This document shows positions 1-10,640 of a stretch of DNA of 64,000 nt, one piece after another. Each line of letters starts with the position of its first letter. Position 1 is the first letter of the stretch. This stretch comes from Siphonodentalium dalli (lineage: Eukaryota > Mollusca > Scaphopoda > Gadilida > Siphonodentaliidae). The position numbers were made by a program, and so were the translations under genes. The notes under the pieces were generated by a model. It ran no database searches, was not told the origin of the DNA, and worked only from the letters and a program-made list of their open reading frames with translations. The stretch covers positions 52,151,762-52,215,761 of the forward strand of contig CP136061.1 in assembly GCA_032622095.1 (NCBI GenBank). The letters run 5' to 3'.

Positions 1-1529
1 TATCAAAACTTTCAAACATAACATTGTACGGAAAATTCATTGTACATGGCGTACACTGATGACTGATGCAATGGTGTTCTATTGCGTTGCGCATTTCCCT
101 GCATACACACCAATTTATTTGGGAAATAATACTGTAAACATCTTGATATTTATCCAACACACTGAATGTAATTATATAATTAGACATGTGGTGGATAATG
201 ATTAGATACACAATTCATTTATACAGGTTTTAAATTTAATATCAGCGTTCGAGATTATTTAGTTTAGTCACGTGATCACCAATAAACCGGTGCCGAGCGG
301 TGTCACTATAAAATGTTAATGTTCCGACTATATACGCCCTATAGTATAGGCTACGTTGTAGAATACGATAGCCAGTTCTTAATGTCAGTATCATTTATAT
401 GCGGTAGCACAAATGACGTCACCTTAAGCGACCTGCACCCAGCATCGCATCATAATCCGACGGTGCGAGATCAATGGAAATATACACAGTGTCTGTATCA
501 AAGCGGTCTCGGACAAACTACAACGCCGCGTCAATCATTGCCATCATGTCTTTGACCTCAAACGACGAGTGAGACATTGTGTTGTCAATTTCATTCGTCC
601 AATTAATAGTCGGGTCACCGGTCCGTGTGTGTCTATACTAGTAACACTGTCAATTCCGGGTGCCACCAAACGTTATACTTACCATAACTTACGCGCAGTT
701 AACACCGTTTATGCCAGAATCGATCTTGAAAATGTTATACATGAAACTAATACACAATATTCCGACTAGTCGACGGCAAAATTCAGAGTCAACGTTCTGA
801 CATTTCAGCGTCGTCTACGATTAGTCGATTAATCGTTTCAACCCTATATGAGACTGAGCAACCGCTAGCTTTGGCCGCCGACTATCCGTCTCAGATTCCG
901 CATACTGTAATATCGCTGAGAATGTAAACAACACATGTGGGCGGTGTTTTCTTTTGAAGTTGACTTTCAGTTTCGGAGCATTCCTTGACACTTGACTAAT
1001 ACATTGTATGTCTGCAAATTGCATTTTAGCCCTGTCTTGTTTTGCGACTGTTGTTGCATCTTCAAGTTTATAACAACGGGTGTTTTCGAATGCCGATTTG
1101 CAATTTTGCATGTACATGCAAACTCTACAAATTTCGTGTGATTTCAGTTCCAATAATCTGTTTAGTGGTTATATATTAATCGTAGTGATGGCTGCATGGA
1201 CTTTTTTATCTGGTTTTTTTTCTCGACAGTTATCAATTGAAGTTAATAGTATCGCGAATGATGGTTGATCACCACATAAGTTATGATGGTACTTCATAGA
1301 ACGTTTCACAAATCGTCTAATCATTGACAAAACTTGCTTAATTGAGAATGCAACACACGAGTATGATTCGATATTCGATTTGATTTCTTCGATTCGATTC
1401 GATCAAAATCTCCAATTCGCAGGACCCTACATTGTGCTGGATTTCACCCTCGTTTCAAGGCTAGAGTAGAAGACCAATACAATCTGAGAGATTAAATTTT
1501 GGCTTTGTTATTCACATTCCATTCCTTTG
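1..1529. other. Intronic or intergenic DNA, no gene recognised
   Basis: This stretch lies 3' of the last visible GatA exon on the minus strand, so it is probably intron. I looked on the minus strand for the next expected GatA exon, which carries the catalytic-serine motif G-S-D-T-G-G-S, and did not find it. A 110-codon minus frame at 821-1153 has no recognisable domain or splice context. Confidence 0.5.
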
Positions 1530-1965
1530 GTTGGCAAGCCTGAATTTAGTGTGTCTGACATTTGCAGAATGAGGTCCCCAAAGGGTTAGTTTAGTGATGC
1601 TATCACACACGGTGGGCTAGCATCACCAAATTCACCCTCTGGAGACCTCTGGCAAGTATCTGTAGTCTCTAATTAACATTGATTTTAGTACTTTTTCCCT
1701 CTGTTCAGTTTCTATATAATTTGCAGAAGATGAATTGCATAAACGAGGTGACTAATGGGTGAACATCACCAACTTCAACTGGGGAACTTCAATCTGATCC
1801 TAGGTCTCCCATAGCAGTTGAGGCCTAAGTAGAATGAGGTTCCCCGATGGTAAATTTAGTGACACTAACCCGCCATTCAGGATAGTGTCGCTAAATTCAC
1901 CCTCAGTCAGGCTCTGGTGACCTCATTCTGCAAATGACAGACACACAATTTCAAGGCTTGCTTCT
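1530..1965. mobile_element. Double-hairpin MITE, full-length copy
   Basis: The ends are inverted (left CAAGCCTGAATTTAGTG, right the complement ending in AAGGCTTGC). Each end continues into a local hairpin built from GAATGAGGTCCCCA and GTGAATTTAGTGA facing their own complements. The interior contains a conserved CATCACCAACTTCAACTGGG segment. Related copies occur at about 32217, 33915, 41352, 47156, 49436 and 53066. There is no coding capacity, so it is non-autonomous. I could not fix a target duplication for this copy. It ends about 20 bp from a GatA splice donor. Confidence 0.8.
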
Positions 1966-1982
1966 GTAACTATTCAACTCAC

Positions 1983-2288
1983 GCAAAAGCCATCCCAGAG
2001 GCAACAGCCACAGCACTCCCACCTGAACTGCCACCCGCCACATGCCACATGTCAGGGGCTTGTTCTGTCAACGTAGCCATGCTTTTCTGCTGGCATTTAT
2101 TAGCCACCCTCCTGCTGTAGGATTCCGATGTGTGAATGCTTCTAGTGCCTGCTTGTTTTCTGACAGATCCCTTATTTTGAGTAGCATGTGTTGCTTGGGA
2201 CTCTTCATGACTGTCTGTTTCTCGCATTTGGAATCTGTAGTTCCACGGATTTCTTACAGATCCATATATGCTATCCAGAGTTCCTGAC
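1983..2288 (-). CDS. QRSL1: QRSL1 exon with Gly/Ser loop and long insert
   Basis: The 306-bp exon (102 codons) runs from acceptor TTATGTTGTAG to donor GTGAGT. It encodes [15 protein letters not shown], then about 65 hydrophilic residues rich in S, T, R, Q and K, then [18 protein letters not shown]. The insert position is variable in animal QRSL1 (about 22 residues in the human protein as I recall it), but this one is far longer. It is in frame with no stop, and no splice pair that would remove it was seen. The next exon is outside the window. Confidence 0.88.
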
Positions 2289-4536
2289 CTACAACATAAG
2301 TTTTTGTTTTGTTAGGTTAATTTCATTGCAAATTTCAAGAATATTTCATATAGGAAACTAAACTTAATTGTTCTTTATTATTTCAGTTACACAAATTGAA
2401 GATTTCAAACTTATCATCTACTTAGATCATACCATGAATCTCTAATCTGGCTAACACCCGTAGAGATCATATTCCACCAGTACAAAATCTGGGAACTTTA
2501 AATATTGACTCACCCCATGGCAAACTCATCCATATTGGTTTTCCCCACAGACATAGCTCCACTTCCAACAAGTTTCTCAACAACTGTGGCATTATATGGA
2601 GGGATGTAGTTCTTCAACATATGGGAGCTGCAGGTAGTTCGAACTCCAGTGGTACAATAGTTATCCTTGATAGCGATTGGCACTCCTTCAAGTTTTCGTT
2701 GTTCACCTGAACGTGGAATTGAATACTACAATTGATAATCTGTCTGGCATGCTGCAGATAGAGCCATGTTAATATTAACCAAATATGGCCACCTTTTATT
2801 TTTAAAAGGCAACTGAGAAAAAAAAAATAATATTCTCTAATTCCTTATATTGTTGGCTAATATATGTGAATAAGCAAAAGTGCAAAAGTAAAAAAACATT
2901 AAGCATTGTCACAAATAAGTTAGATCACAGCCATTTAATGAAGCCCAATTTTATTCAAATTTTGAAAGAAAGCAATCAGCCTCCATAATGTCATCTGAGC
3001 TATGACGTCAACCTGGGACTGTCTCAGTGAGAGCTTTCTGATGAATGGCAACAAGCCATATTTCCGACTAAATCCTGAAAATTACCCATAATTACTGTAT
3101 GCATTTGTTTTACCACATTATCTGTAATGCATGCTCTGGTAGGGTTGTCTCAACAATTCTCAATGGAATTTTAATGAAATGTTCAATAAATTGCAATCGA
3201 GGGCCAATCATTCTCTGGGTCACTAGGCTACTCTCCATGCAATTATTTCATCATACAATGCTACAGTACACTACTAACCAATTATTTTATTATTAAATTC
3301 ACAATACATGTAGGTTGACTGTTTTTTCCGCATTTCCTTCATGTGAGCCACGATGTGTTCAAATTGATTTTGAATTTTCCTTGGTTCGTAAATAGTATGG
3401 TTATAAATACCAAAGTTGTGTAAATAAAACTATATACAGTACTTCGCTTCACTCCCCTCTTATTTGCAATCTCCATCATTTGTATGGCGCAGGCACCGAG
3501 AAAATCCACAAAAGCATCAATGAGTTTTACATTGAAAATGAGTATATAAGATCATTATACAGAGTGCTCTTTATTATATACTACTTTTGGTAAATGAAAG
3601 TATGGACGATCATGGAAATTTTTGCTAGCTTGACAAAAATTCAAAATGTTTTTAAATTTCCTCTTTTGAAAGAAGTCAATATATGACCATAAAAATCTCA
3701 TACTAATGGGATCACGGGTATGAACTTAATATTTTCTGATGTGGAAAACGTACCAATGGTAGTACATGTAAAACAGCGTCAAAACAGACCATGAATCTTT
3801 ATATTGACACCAGTCTCAATTGAAGTACTAGTATTAAACACATTGCATGGTCGTCAATACAAAAATATGAATATCTCCCATGTACATTGTATTTTTGTCC
3901 ATCCATTTCTCCTTGTAGATAAATGAAACAAATGGCATATACTTCATACATTATCTATGTGTTATGCCCAACAGTGTCCTATCAACCAATTAAACTCATC
4001 AGAACTTTGACAATACAATGCCCCAGATTGAATTACATGTACAATTTTGCATACACATTTAATAAATATAATAAAATCAACAAAATATTATTGGCAAACC
4101 AATTGCAATAAGGTGAAAGCTTTTTCGCCAGATGACTGATTCACTAAAGGTAAATTAAACTGAATTCAAGCACCTGTTGATTGTGTACGGTAGATACTAA
4201 AACTACACAGTTTTAAATTAACTGAAATGTCTATCATGTCTATAACTACTAAGCAATCTGCTAATATCGACCAATGCGGATCGTGATTACCGATCACCAA
4301 CCAACTGCTATTGGTGGCTATAACCAACACATGGGTGCAGCTAAGGATGTATATAACAATGATACTTATAACATACCTGTGTGCCATCTTTTATCTGACA
4401 CCTCTGCACACACTCTTGCTTCATTGTGGGTGTCAGTGATGAAGCAATTCAATTCTTTGCACAGAGATGATCTTTTTATACTTGCTTCAATAAGCTCTTT
4501 TGAAGAAATGGATCCATCCCTGAGCTTGGTCAATGT
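1983..4536 (-). CDS. QRSL1: Glutamyl-tRNA(Gln) amidotransferase subunit A, mitochondrial (GatA/QRSL1), partial gene
   Basis: GatA is the amidase subunit of GatCAB. It releases ammonia from glutamine so that mischarged Glu-tRNA(Gln) in mitochondria becomes Gln-tRNA(Gln). Three minus-strand exons (4377-4536, 2514-2706, 1983-2288) splice in frame with canonical GT/AG borders. They give the amidase-signature N-terminal half: a helical start, [10 protein letters not shown] with the catalytic lysine, [21 protein letters not shown], and the glycine/serine loop [15 protein letters not shown] with the cis-serine. The exon for the nucleophilic serine (GSDTGGS) and the C-terminal half is off the left edge. 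The first coding exon, a few residues with the initiator, was not found. An unusually long insert lies just before the Gly/Ser loop. GatA identity is much more likely than a fatty-acid amide hydrolase because NATVV and MDEFAMG are GatA-typical. Confidence 0.9.
2514..2706 (-). CDS. QRSL1: QRSL1 exon with catalytic lysine
   Basis: This 193-bp exon has the acceptor CACGTTCAG and the donor GTGAGT. It begins by completing the glycine split from the previous exon and encodes [36 protein letters not shown] and [11 protein letters not shown]. The lysine of AIKDN is the base of the Ser-cisSer-Lys triad. It ends in phase 2 inside a glycine codon that is completed by the next exon. Confidence 0.92.
2715..4370. 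other. QRSL1 intron
   Basis: This is AT-rich intron between two QRSL1 exons. Near 3022-3097 it holds a right-hand fragment of the CAGTAAT mariner-like palindrome family, ending in ATTACTGTA. Nothing else was recognised; the short open frames at 3099 and 3923 have no coding features. Confidence 0.6.
4377..4536 (-). CDS. QRSL1: QRSL1 exon near the N-terminus
   Basis: The minus-strand acceptor reads CCTTTCTCAG and the donor GTATGT. The exon is 160 bp and ends in phase 1. It encodes [18 protein letters not shown] followed by [12 protein letters not shown], matching the N-terminal helices of GatA that precede the amidase core. The preceding exon with the start codon is not assigned, and reading upstream without splicing gives no convincing ATG. 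Confidence 0.8.
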
Positions 4537-4544
4537 CTGAGAAA

Positions 4545-6790
4545 GGATAACATAAATTAATTGTTAAGTCTCTGAATGGATTATACCGTAAACTTAGTTC
4601 TAAAAGTTCTGTAAGTTCTGATAATGAGTAAAACAAGCACATGTGGTCCATGGGCTGATAATATGGTGCCTATTGGCTCAAGTATTCACAGGAAAGATTG
4701 ATTTCCCCGGTCCAGACGAGATGCATCGTGACTCAGAAAGATCTGAAGCCATAATTGCCACACGATCATGTGGCACAAATATGTACGGGGTGAGTATTAA
4801 GTTAGTTGATAGCCAGGTTTAGGCACACATAACTTGTAACATGTGTTACTATGGTATTGCTATATGGTGATGCACTTGGTGAGAAAATTCACATGATTTT
4901 ACGACACCAAACCTATATACACTTTTATTGATTTCGGCTACGTCCAGTGAGACTGAAGCAGTCACTCTCACCAAAAGAAGTGCTGAAGTGATTATACTCA
5001 GTGCTCAGTGGATTAGCGGGCATCGATATTGACTGAGAAAAAATACACCGGTGTAATCCTTTAAGTACACGTACATTGCATATATGTGTTGAGAAGAAAG
5101 CTCAATGTGCCAAGATTGGGTAGGTATTAATCAAGTATGAAGACAATTGTGCCGAGATCAAGGGGATCCCAGGTGTGACATCACAGCTGAATCAGTAGTT
5201 CGATATATTAAGTTATTAATGAAATACTACGACTATGTATTGTAACTGTTGTTATTTACCTTTAAGTCAGTGGACAGCTGTGCATTTGTACAAAAAGAAA
5301 CACAGTGCAGAAACGTCATAGTAAATGGGAATATGTCAGGGATTCGGGAAGCATAAAACAACACACTGCATTATTAATATTTCTGTGTCATAATTAGGTG
5401 AGCGAGGCACCTTCACCTTGGGTCCTCGGCTGCACCAGCCCTTGGTCTCTCCACTCAGTCCCTATCAATACTCTCTTAGAAATAACTGGTTCTGCCAATC
5501 CATATATTCAGGTAAGTGCAGAGTACCTCTGCAGATTGGAATTGAGTAAATAAAAACACTTAGAGCAATTACCAACATGACTTATATTTAAATTAATCAC
5601 GCCGTGCAGCCCCATCGCCAAAGCGACGTAATTTTGGTACTGTGTTGCATTCTAAGAATAGGTCGCTTACAGTGGATTCGTGGAGATGACGAAAATATAA
5701 GTGCGACAGAGAAGATTGTTTGATCGAAACCATTTGAATTATGTCACAAGACTCACCTTGATGCTGGCTAATAAATATTTGTCACCTGAATGGAATAAAA
5801 TTTAAACAGAAGTTCAAATTAATCAGTCATGCATAAATGGGTTCATGTTTGCTGGGTGTCTTAAACTGTTAATCGGGCATCTCTCGTCGGCGTGTTCACT
5901 CGACTGTTAAAAAAGAACAAAATCGTTCTTAAAACGTGACCGATTATTGATCATAGAGGCCGATAATTTGACAACAGTATCAACTATCAAGTCTATTCAA
6001 GTGTAAAATAAACATATAAAAAAAACGGAAGGTCGGTTGTGGCAGAATCACGTCGATCAGTTTCGGTCGGTACTGTTTTAAATCGAAACCGAGTTGTTTT
6101 CTCGGTAAATCGCCCATCACTACTAGTAGTTTACCGTTTCTTAATTTCAGGTTACAATTTTTTTTTTTAAATATGACGTCAAATCGCTAATCCTCTACTT
6201 GCTATCCTAGTCGTTATATTACATATATTTAATATCTATATTATATATTTATTATTATTTACTATCATCTTGTCAAACTCCTGTGTTAAAACATGTTTCC
6301 GACTCCTATCCTGATACTAGTACCGTGACATAATAGACATCATTGTTATTCTGTATTGTACGTGTTATATGAAATAACCCTTCGAGAGCCCCCTTTTATA
6401 TGATCAAGCAAGAAGCCTGTGTTCATTGTAATGGAGTCTAGGAGTGAGACAATAACACGCTAGGTTTTGGGGAACGGGTCCTGTATCCGCCGAGGGGAAA
6501 ATGCAGTCAATGTTTTCAATGTCGTGGAAACACTAGTGGACCTACTTTTGTTGTATCGGCCAATAGAAGAAACAGAGAGTAGATTTGCTGATCGTTTTGC
6601 ATCCATTTTCTACCTAAGTTACTATGCTATCAACCGCAATAACTTTAAAACATAGAAAATTTATTAGACAAAAATTAATTGCTGTATACGGAAACACGCC
6701 CGTTGAAGTTAAACGACCACTATTCAAGACTATCGGCGGTCATTTTTTGTAACCTAACCGCAGCAACGTAACCAGCGGACTCCAAAGCAT
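4545..6790. other. Upstream region of QRSL1, no gene recognised
   Basis: The QRSL1 promoter and first exon are expected somewhere here on the minus strand but could not be placed. The DNA becomes locally less AT-rich and CpG-containing around 6700-6850. No repeat family or domain was recognised. Confidence 0.4.
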
Positions 6791-6802
6791 GTGTTTCTAG
6801 CG

Positions 6803-6923
6803 ATGTCGGGTTTGATCACTTCCTCAGTTCGTGTTAGATCGGTCCGAGTGTGTATTCTCGCTAGAAATCAAATAAAGTTGTCAACTATTAAATTTCTTAG
6901 TACTGTCCCATCGAAATTGAGAA
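6803..6923 (+). CDS. Candidate first exon with mitochondrial-presequence character (hypothetical)
   Basis: An ATG at 6803 opens 40 codons beginning MSGLITSSVRVRSVRV. The stretch has R, K, S and hydrophobic residues but no acidic ones, the composition of a mitochondrial targeting peptide. A possible donor (GAA|GTAAAC) follows at 6924. It would end in phase 1, which is also the phase DERA's second exon needs, but a link across 17 kb of transposons is speculation. No downstream partner exon was identified. It may equally be chance; only RNA evidence could settle it. Confidence 0.2.
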
Positions 6924-6929
6924 GTAAAC

Positions 6930-8110
6930 CTCTTTATACCTGTATACATATGGCTCACTCTGTGCATATATGTACGTTACGACAACGACCCCATTTGCCA
7001 ATCTCTACCAGAGTGCACCAGTCATACTTCCTTTCTGACTCTGTCACCGGCTTGGTACTAGTCTGCGGTTTCTATATTTAGCGCTGGTTTTTCCAAACAA
7101 AATGGCGAAAACCGATCACCCCAATGTCAAATTTCCTATGAGCTTTGATAACAATTCCCGCACTAAAATATTAATGACAGAATGGAGGATCAGAGCGGTA
7201 GTTTTGTTGACGATTTTCGCAAACAACTCGTCAAAATTGGAGCTCTTGGGCTTGACTTGCCATGCATGTTGTCGGGACATTGTCGTCCATGTGCATTCAG
7301 ACTTGTGTGTTGATAAAATAATCGGAGAACCAAATCACACTGTTTGGAAATATAGTTCTTTTGTTTTAGTTGGTGGGTCTTTTCAAACTTAAGGTTAAAA
7401 ATTTAATATCGTGGAAGTCCATCACATGTGGGTAAAATGTCGGCTATTGCAGCGGTCTTACCGAGTCACCAAGGAAGGTAAACCCTGCATGGAGTTTGCA
7501 CATTTGCTGCGGTGTTAACACGAAAATAGGCAACATTTCAGAGTTTCTTGTGTCAATATCAATATCGAGATAAGTCAGTAATTTTGTGCTTTGTTATAAA
7601 GATAAAAATAATTTGTGAATACTTCTCTGATTGACAATGACAGCATTTAGTCTGTTTTCAGTCAAAAATCATGGATTTGTCTTCACGAAATTGAAGCGTG
7701 TCCGGAATCAGTGTACTCGATTGACGTTCGGATTTAATGTAAATGTTGACAGCGCTATCAACACCAATGGCATACCGTAATAGTTCAACAAGAGGACACC
7801 CCCGTATTCACTTTGCCCGTTGTATGTATATTTACAACGCATCTAACCTGTTGTTAAGTATCCCAATATCTACACTCGATCTCAAGTGAAGCACAAATGT
7901 GTACAGTAACCGTAAAACTTGTGAAAACTTAAGATACTTTTTGACTCTCATTTTCGTGTTGTCACTGAAAAAGAATGCCTCAGATTTATTACTCTCACAC
8001 AAATCGAGTTCACCCACTTTCACAATTTCAGAATGTCAGCCAGAAATCCTGGTATTGAGTTTGGTAAGAAATGGAATGCACATCGGGGTCCTAGATAGAT
8101 AGATTGATAA
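6930..8110. other. Unannotated region with short open frames
   Basis: A 96-codon plus-strand frame at 7102-7392 starts with a favourable context (ACAAAATGG) but has no recognisable domain or homologue. The rest is ordinary AT-rich sequence up to the transposon boundary at 8111. Confidence 0.35.
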
Positions 8111-9283
8111 TTTTTTAACGGTGACGCGTTATGCGGGTCCTACTAAACAACGAACACAAACGAACACAAACGAACATAAACGAACACAGGTCCAAAAAGC
8201 GGAGTAGAAGGGTGAAATTTGGTTTGTGGGTGCGCGTGGGTCCATTCTATGTGTATGTGGTGTTATTTCCAACTTTGATGATTTATTTTTTGAGTTATTA
8301 GCATTATTTGAATACAAAACTACTAAACAACGAACATAAGATTAGCGGCAGTGCAGAGGCTACCATGCAGGTGTTAATTAACTACGGCTTACTCTGTCTC
8401 CTTGTTTTTATTGCAAGATGATTGTCAATTTTATCACTGATGGCAATAAAAACACGGGGAAACATCAGAGGTCGGCGTTTTAATGCATAGCTAACAAAAC
8501 ATTTGAGTGAATGTGAGTGAGTCATTGTTGTCAGTCTCTGAGATGACTATATATATTTTCTCAGTCTCGGAGATCACTCTGGTAAATGCTATTTCTGCTT
8601 GCTTTCCCCGATAAACGCATACACTATGTACCAGGCATCTTAAGGAAAATCTCAATCGTAATTTAAGTAAAACAGACAGTGATCAAACTGTCAATACGAT
8701 GGAAAAGTATTCAATAGCGAGAGCGGCTTGGTAACAATAGAAAACAAAATCATTTATGACGAATTACAGACAGACATAATTGACAAATATATGTGACAAC
8801 AGACGATACCTTACATTTATGGAAAGACTAAAGACGAAAGTTTTCAATGCTAGAAAACAAAATTCAACAATTCCGAAATGTTGGACAAATAACAATTATG
8901 AAAGCATTAAAGGTGCGGGAGTCCTTGGCAGTGGGTATATGCTGTGAAAATTTTCCAACGGTCAAAAACCGACACAAAAAGGACAATGTAGACAGACTTT
9001 GTCCGTATACAAATAAGAACTTATTATATACATGTATATCGCATAAACAGTATGTTATTGTCATATGTTTGACCATTGTGTAAACAAAAGCATAAAAAGT
9101 TACTTTCCTGGTGTTTGTTTATATTATGATGGTAAACATAAAGAGCGTTCTTTGTTGCTGAATTCCTGATATGGAACTAATAAAGAGCGTTTATATCATT
9201 TGTGTGTGATTAGCCAGTAACATGTACAGTGCTGTCTTCTGTAACACAATCAGACTCTTGCTTAGGTAATATATAGTAGGTCT

Positions 9284-10640
9284 TTAAGATAAGATAAGAT
9301 AAGATAAGATAGTTTATTACAATACACCAGTGCAGGCAGTTGCAAATAACATAAAGTACAAGTAAATACAACATAATACATAATATATGTGCATATAACA
9401 GTAAACAAACCTATAACTACATCATACATACGATTCTTAATGAAATATAAATTTCCCATAATTTTCATTTCCCCATATTTATATTTGTTCTCCTTTGGAA
9501 GAATAACCGGATAATGTTGCACACGGAATTCATAATTACTTCGTCTTCATTTTTCATTATAAAAATGAATTTATCATCATCGTTCATGTTTGTAAAGTGT
9601 ATGTTATTAGTGTTAGCAACATCAAATAATTCTTTCCTGAGGTCAGTGTACGCACTGCATTCCATTATGAAATGTTTTTCAGTTTCAACTTTTTTCCCAT
9701 CACACATGAGACAAATTCTGTCTTTTAATAACGTCTTTGGTTGTGTGTGTCGGCCTTTTTCTATAGCTAATATATGATTGCTAACACGCAGTCGGGTGAA
9801 CATTTCTCTTGCCGTTGGTGATCGGACGTGTTTGAGGTATGGTTCTATTTCATATTTGTCTTTGAACGTTCTATATGTTCGTAGTTTATTAGCACCATTC
9901 TTTTTGTCGTCATCGAATATATCTTTTTTGAAATTATTTACATGTTCTGATTTTAGTCTCTCAATTATAAGTTTGTCGGTGAATCCTATCGTTTTATTAG
10001 ACTGTGATATATTGATACCTCTTTTTGCAAGATGTGTGTCCCACGTTGGAAGATTACATAATAGAGATTCTGTGAACGAATCATGTATTATATTTCCCGG
10101 TTGTGCAAAACGAAGTTTATTTAGATATTTGAACATATTCCCGATGGCATTAACTGCTATGGGGTATCGACCTAGTTCAGCCCTCGAAGCATGATTTGAC
10201 GCTTTTCTATTGAGTTGTAGTATATTTTTACAGAACTTTAAATGTGTCTGCTCAAGAGGGTAGTTATCAACAAACGGAAATTTAAATTCAGCAGCCCATA
10301 TTTCGCAACCATACAACAGAATAGGCATTATTAATTTGTCAAACAATTTACATTTAGTACTGAGAGACAATTCTGTCTGTGAATTCAATGAATTCGTCAT
10401 GAAATACATAGCCTTTGAAGCTCGCCCGCTCAAGTTTTCACAAGCTCTCTCCATTTTACCGTCAAAACTGAAAATGAGACCCAAGTATTTATATTCTTCA
10501 ACTACTTCTAACGACTCACCATTTATATAAAACTTATTTATGATAGCATGCTGTTTACACGATGAACGAAACTGTATGCGTTTTAGTGTTTTTCTGTTTA
10601 CGGTGATTGGAACAAATATGAATATTTTCGACAACTAAGG
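9284..10640 (-). mobile_element. 5'-truncated non-LTR retrotransposon
   Basis: On the minus strand this is the 3' part of a LINE-type element: the end of the reverse transcriptase frame, a short 3' untranslated region and a tail of five TATCT-type pentamers (9284-9311). Target-primed reverse transcription commonly truncates such elements at the 5' end. Everything before the thumb region, including the catalytic aspartates, is missing. A microsatellite tail rather than poly(A) is typical of CR1/L2/Rex-like clades. It sits inside the 8135-11597 transposon. Confidence 0.85.
9465..10634 (-). CDS. Non-LTR retrotransposon reverse transcriptase, C-terminal fragment
   Basis: The 389-codon frame is uninterrupted. 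Its N-terminal part has the motif YKYLGLIFSFDG followed by LFDKLIMPILLYGCEIWA, which is the thumb/connection region that follows the polymerase core in CR1/L2-like elements. Then come HLKFCKNIL and SNHASRAELGRYPI. Near the C-terminus is a Cys-His cluster, C-x2-C-x8-H-x4-C (CLMC ... H ... C), typical of these proteins. The polymerase palm with its aspartates and the endonuclease are absent because of 5' truncation, so it cannot be functional. The intact frame suggests a recent insertion. Strand and end agree with the pentanucleotide tail downstream. Confidence 0.88.
   Translation of the reverse strand: MSKIFIFVPITVNRKTLKRIQFRSSCKQHAIINKFYINGESLEVVEEYKYLGLIFSFDGKMERACENLSGRASKAMYFMTNSLNSQTELSLSTKCKLFDKLIMPILLYGCEIWAAEFKFPFVDNYPLEQTHLKFCKNILQLNRKASNHASRAELGRYPIAVNAIGNMFKYLNKLRFAQPGNIIHDSFTESLLCNLPTWDTHLAKRGINISQSNKTIGFTDKLIIERLKSEHVNNFKKDIFDDDKKNGANKLRTYRTFKDKYEIEPYLKHVRSPTAREMFTRLRVSNHILAIEKGRHTQPKTLLKDRICLMCDGKKVETEKHFIMECSAYTDLRKELFDVANTNNIHFTNMNDDDKFIFIMKNEDEVIMNSVCNIIRLFFQRRTNINMGK

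Noticed and set aside
821-1153. 110-codon minus-strand open frame
   Set aside because: No domain, no splice context consistent with QRSL1, and no similarity recognised.
2042-2287. 81-codon plus-strand frame
   Set aside because: Antisense of the QRSL1 exon at 1983-2288.
4274-4540. 88-codon plus-strand frame with ATG
   Set aside because: Overlaps the QRSL1 exon antisense; the minus strand reading has clear homology and splice sites.
9514-10194. Plus-strand frames of 87 and 138 codons
   Set aside because: Antisense shadows of the non-LTR retrotransposon frame on the minus strand.
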